Source: Zelopaecilomyces penicillatus (Eukaryota > Ascomycota > Sordariomycetes > Hypocreales > Pseudodiploosporaceae). From it: DNA of 64,000 nucleotides. Location: the NCBI GenBank assembly GCA_005765155.1, contig VCCP01000005.1, positions 2,046,001-2,110,000 of the forward strand, in the 5' to 3' direction. Below, piece after piece: positions 58,879 through 64,000 of the stretch. The notes under the pieces were generated by a model that ran no database searches, was not told the DNA's origin, and was given only the letters and a program-made list of their open reading frames with translations. Both the position numbers and the translations under genes were made by a program. Every line of letters starts with the position of its first letter. Within the stretch, counting starts at the first letter, position 1.

Positions 58879-61800
58879 TAAGAAAGCTATATAACTTTTT
58901 TTTATAATATTATTTATATTATATTAAAAATTTTAAAAGAAGCTTAAATGAAATTAAAATATTAATATAATTATATAAAGAATAAAATAATATTATTATA
59001 TAAGAATTATCAATTAATCTATAAATAAAGTTATCTTTTATTATAAAAAAAGATAAATACTATATTATATAAAATAATAACTATATAACTATATATATTT
59101 ATATAAAATATAATCTTATAATATAATAATAATAAATTAATAGGGATTAGGTTTATATTATATTAAAATAAAATAAGAATACTTTTATTATATAATCTAT
59201 ATATTCTAAATCTTATAAAAAAGATTATAGATTACATTATTTATAAAGATAGTCTAGCTATAAGAATAATATATCCTTATAAATAATTTTAATATATATT
59301 ATTTAATATAAAAGATTTATTATAAAAGTTAATTAAAAGCCTAGATTATATTTAAATTAATATAATAATAATACCTTTGTTTAATTATTCTTTATAAAAT
59401 AATTATATAAACTAGATATAATTAATAAATTAATAGTTTAAATTTAATTTAATATAATTTAAATTTATTATATTAATATCAAGATATTAATATAAATATA
59501 ATACGATTTAATTATTTTTTATAAATAATAAAAACTAAGATTATAATAAGGTTTTATTTTTAGGCTAATAAAATAAAAAAATAAGCTTAAAGAAAAATAA
59601 ATATAATTAAAATTAAAGAATTAATTAAATTAATCTTTTATAATTAATAAAAATATCTAAATGTTAATTTAAAATTAAATATATTAATAATATAATTATG
59701 AAATATTATAAATAATATAATATCTTAAAGATATAATAAAATTAAAGAAATATATATATCTTAATAAAATAAAGCTATTTAAAAAATAATTTAAAAGCTT
59801 AAGAAAATAATATATTATTCTTATACCTTAAGATTATAAATAAACTTAAATAATCTCTATATTTTAAAAAAAAGAATTATAATAAAATGCTTTATTTAAT
59901 AAAAAAAAGAATTAATATAAGCTATTTATATTAATTTTATTAAAAAGGAAAAGGATATAGGATTTAAAAATATAAATTAAATTTTAAAGCTAAATACTTT
60001 AAGAATTATTAATATTATTATTATTAAGATATAATAATAATATTAAAATAACTATAATTATAAAAAAGATATTAATCTTAATTAATATATTCTTTTTTAT
60101 TTTAAAAAGATAATAAAAAAGCTTAAAAATAATAAAATCTAAATTAATAAAATAATTTAATTTATAAGGATTAAATAAATATTTTATAATATTAAAATAT
60201 AAAAAGCCTTAAATAAAAATAATATCTTAATAAGGTTTTTTAAAGCTTATAATTAATTATTTTATATAATAATAATATATTTTATAATTAAAAGCTTTAA
60301 ATTATAATACTTTTTATAATAATTTTAAAATATAATTATAATAATTCTAAAAATATTAAAAAAAAAGGTTAATAATTTATTAAATTATTAAAGGATAAAG
60401 ATTTATTATTCTATTAATTATAATATAAAAGATTATTAATATAATCCTTAATAAATATGTTTTTAATATTATAAAATAGATAGGCTTTTTATTAAAAGAT
60501 TAAATAAGAAATTAAATAAATTAAAGTATTAAAATTATAATCTTTATAATTATAAAGAATATTTAAAAGGTTTAGGTTTATAATAATTATATAATACTAT
60601 TTTAATTAAATATTAAAAAAGCCTTTAATATAAATTTATATTATATATTCTTTTAAATCCTTTAAAAAAAAGGTTTTTTAAAATGAATAATAAATAAATT
60701 ATATAATTATTTTAATAAAAGAATAATAAAACTATATCTAAATAATATCTTAAGAAATTTATACTTTATCTTTATAAAAGTATTATAAAATTCCTTATTT
60801 TCCTTAATCTTTTTTATTTTATATATTATTATCTTATATTAAGCCTTAATTAAGATTTAAAACTTAAATATAATAGGATTTATTAATAATATAAACCTAT
60901 TTAATATAATTTTAATATAAATAATATTTATTTTTAATTATAAAGATTTAAAGAATATATAAGGATTAATTATAGATTAATAAAATAGAATTTATATTTA
61001 ATAAATTTAAATTATTTTATTTTATTAAAGCTTATATTATTTTTATATAAAGCCTTTTATTTAATAGTATTATAATATATTTTATAAAATATATATAGCT
61101 ATTAAATATTAAATTTGATAAAAGCTTATATTTATTAAATATTAAATTAGGATTTAAAATAAATATATATTATAAAATCTAATATTTATAAATCTTAATA
61201 TAAAAATATAAACATTTTCTTTTTATATAATATAAATTATTTATATTATAATAATCTAAAATATTATTATTTATAATATAATTATATTTAATTAAATAAA
61301 TAGATTATTAATCTTGAAAAAGATTAAGATAATATATATAATATAGATATTATATTTATATAATATTATTAAAGCTTATAAAGCTATTTTTATTTATCTT
61401 TTTAAATTAAAGGCTTTTATATTATTATTAAATCTTTATCTTATATAATAAAAAGCTAAAAGCTTAAATTATTTATAAATCTATATATATTTAATTAAAT
61501 AAATATATAATATTATAATAATATTAATATAATTATAATACTTTAATTAATTAAACTAGTATAATATAAAACTTTTATTTAAGATAAATAAGCTTTTTAA
61601 TTTTAATAATTAAAAAATAAGAATCTAAAAGAAATCTTTATATATTATTTAAAAAGAATATTAATAATAATAAAGATTATAAATCTATTATATAATTATA
61701 ATATTATTTATATAAATAGATTAAAAAGCTTTATAAAAATATAATTATTTAATTAAAATAAAAGGTTTATTACTTATATAAATAAGAATTAAAAGAATAA

Positions 61801-63761
61801 AATTAAAAGCCTTTCTTTATTATTAAATAATCATTTTATATTTTATATTATTATTTTATTATAAGAATAAAAAAGGAAAGATTATTAAATATCTTATTTT
61901 ACAATATTAAAATATATTAAATTATTATTAATTAACTATTAAATAAACTATTAAATAAATTATTATATACTTTTAAAATAAAATTAATAAAATTAATATA
62001 TTTATAATATTATTTATAATAATAAGGATTATATAATAAATAATAAAATTTAAATAATTAAAGAATATAATTTAATAATATAAATTTAAAATAAATAATA
62101 ATAAAATAATAAATATATTAAAATATTTATAAATAAAATATTATTATAAAATATCCAAGGATTATATATTAAATATAATAAAGCTATAATAATATTTATA
62201 TATTATTATTCTTTATCTTTATATTATAAAGATCTATATTATTAAAAAGGATTTTAATCTTTTATTAATAAATTAAATAATATAATAAATATATAATAAA
62301 TATAAAAAGATATATATAATAATATAAAAATAATTTAATTATCTTTTTTTATTAATTTATATAAATATTAAAAAGAATAAGATTTATTTTTAATTTAATA
62401 ATAATATTATAAACTGATATTTAATATAGTTTTTAATAATATTCTAAATTATTATATTTTAATATAAGATTAATAATTATATTAATATAATAAAGATATA
62501 ATAATATATTATCTTAATAATAAAAAGTTTATTAATAATAATTATAATATATATTATAATAATAAATATAATATTAATTAAACTTTAAAAGATAATAATA
62601 AGAATACAATAAGATTAAAATTAAATATTAATAATATTATAATAAATATTAATCTTTAAATCTTTTATAATAATATAAAAATAATAAATATATTTATAAA
62701 AGTTAATAATAATAACATAATAAGATTAAATATATTTATAATATAATATAATAATTATTTTAAAATATAAGATTTTTCTTTTATATTTTAAAAATAATAT
62801 TTATAGTTTTTTTTTAATAAAAGATTAATTATAATAAAGATATAATAAAGATAAATAGATTTATTAATAATAAAGTTAATATTTTAAAAGGATTCTTCTT
62901 TTTTAATATCTATTTATTAAATTTAATTTAAATTATATAAAAAAAAGGCTATAAGAATATAATATTATTTAAAATAAAAAAAAAATAAAAATAATATTAT
63001 TATTTATTTAATATTAATTAAATAAATAATAAAATAATAATAATAATAATTTATTAAAAAGTATTATATAAAAATATATTAGAGATATTAAATATTTAAA
63101 TATTATAAATATATAATTAATATTTTAATTTAAAGAGAAAAAAAACAAAAAGGAAAACCTTATTAATTAAAATAACTTAAAAAAAGCAAAAAAAGAAAAA
63201 TAAAAAAAGAAATAAGATTTATATAATAAAAATAATAAAAATATATAATAATAAATTTATAAGATTATTAATAATTATTAATAATATAAACAAAAAGCTA
63301 TTATAATAATACTTTAAAATAATAATAAATTATAAAACTATTAAAAATAAATAAAAGGATAAAATCTTATAAAAACTAATAAAGTCCTAAACCTAATAAT
63401 CCTTAAAATAATCCTTAAAATAATCCTTATAATAAAGGAATTAAAATAAACCAGCTATATTTTATTAACGATATAATATATATTAACCTAGCTATAAGAC
63501 TAGTTTTATTAATCTTTAATTATTTAGCTTTAATTAAATAAGTATAAAGATATTATATATATTAAATTAATTCTCTATTAATTATGAAATAAAAAAATAA
63601 GATTTATTATATATTAAAGAGTAAAGAATAATATTATAATAATATAAAAAGAAAGTATTAATATAAAAAAAGAATAAGGGTTTTTTATCTATTAAATTAA
63701 AAGGGATTATATACTTTATAAAAGATTTAATTTAAATATAAAAACTAGATTAATATAGCTA

Positions 63762-63837
63762 TAAGATTAATAATAATAATAAGATTAATAATAATAATAA
63801 GATTAATAATAATAATAAGATTAATAATAATAATAAG

Positions 63838-63900
<63 letters not shown>
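63762..63900 (+). repeat. TAA-rich LINE tail with AAGATTAATAATAAT units
   Basis: About five units of 18 bp (AAGATTAATAATAATAAT) followed by about 19 TAA triplets. It forms the 3' end of LINE copy D. TAA-type tails are known from some LINE families. Confidence 0.85.
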
Positions 63901-63901
<1 letters not shown>

Positions 63902-63905
63902 TAAA

Positions 63906-64000
63906 AATTATTATTATTTTATTTAAAATTAAAAAAATATAAAATATAAAATAAATAATATTTAAATAAGAAATAACTATTATTTTACTTATAATTAAGA
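63906..64000. other. AT-rich flank to window end
   Basis: Short AT-rich stretch beyond the LINE tail with nothing recognisable. Confidence 0.5.

Larger units (their letters stand above)
58701..63905 (+). mobile_element. RIP-inactivated Tad-like LINE, copy D (forward)
   Basis: The most readable copy. In one frame on the plus strand the RT blocks follow in order: a SPLSPIL-type block at about 60792-60809 (the two proline codons now read Leu), the catalytic FVDD box at 60879-60890 (read Phe-Ile-Asn-Asn, both GAT-type codons turned to AAT), then NLL and a degraded Lys-Tyr-Glu-Leu-Ile-His-Phe-like block near 61005. The spacing of 29 codons between the first two is as in Tad-like fungal LINEs. The copy ends in a TAA-rich tail (63762-63900). 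The 5' boundary is approximate; the match to copy A is clear from about 59.0 kb. Confidence 0.75.

Overview
The window is nuclear DNA from a filamentous ascomycete (Pezizomycotina). A Sordariomycete, for example in the Hypocreales, would fit, but the sequence does not settle it. The evidence is four conserved eukaryotic housekeeping genes, short spliceosomal introns (52 and 79 bp) with GT...AG ends and CTAAC branch sites, and extreme AT-rich blocks that carry the mark of repeat-induced point mutation (RIP): CA, TG and CG dinucleotides are nearly absent while CT, AG, CC and GG survive. Sharp changes from gene-bearing DNA of normal composition to almost pure A+T give a bipartite, isochore-like layout.

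Layout. 1-7.2 kb is RIP-degraded repeat DNA; the first 2.6 kb is less decayed than the rest. 7.2-11.85 kb is gene island 1. It holds a Sen34-type tRNA-splicing endonuclease subunit (+) converging on a multi-spanning membrane protein with a C-terminal RING, resembling the Asi1/Asi3 ubiquitin ligases (-). 11.85-21.45 kb is a second AT block ending in a pentanucleotide satellite of about 380 bp. 21.47-25.2 kb is gene island 2, with the TFIIF large subunit (RAP74/Tfg1, three exons, +) converging on the splicing factor Cwc26/Bud13 (-). 25.2-64 kb is an unbroken AT-rich transposon graveyard with no intact gene.

Inside the graveyard some history can be read. A 5.6 kb inverted repeat (about 25541-31178) has arms of about 2.8 kb. 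One family of Tad-like LINE is present in at least five copies: four reversed (tails or remnants at 31.2, 43.2, 50.5 and 54.2 kb) and one forward, ending at 63.9 kb. In the forward copy the RT motifs can still be read, with both catalytic aspartates turned to asparagine by G-to-A change. Two Ty3/gypsy remnants lie on the minus strand, with RT boxes at 41.65 and 48.67 kb. Gene island 1 is framed by two inverted 472-bp LTR-like repeats (5632-6103 and 18169-18640), which have largely escaped RIP and contain a run of six small hairpin repeats.

The four genes serve separate core processes: tRNA splicing, membrane protein ubiquitination, RNA polymerase II initiation and elongation, and pre-mRNA splicing or retention. 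They do not form a pathway or cluster. No tRNA, rRNA, CRISPR array or secondary-metabolite cluster was seen. The most unusual features are the inverted LTR pair around a gene island, the hairpin array inside it, and the giant palindrome next to a LINE tail.
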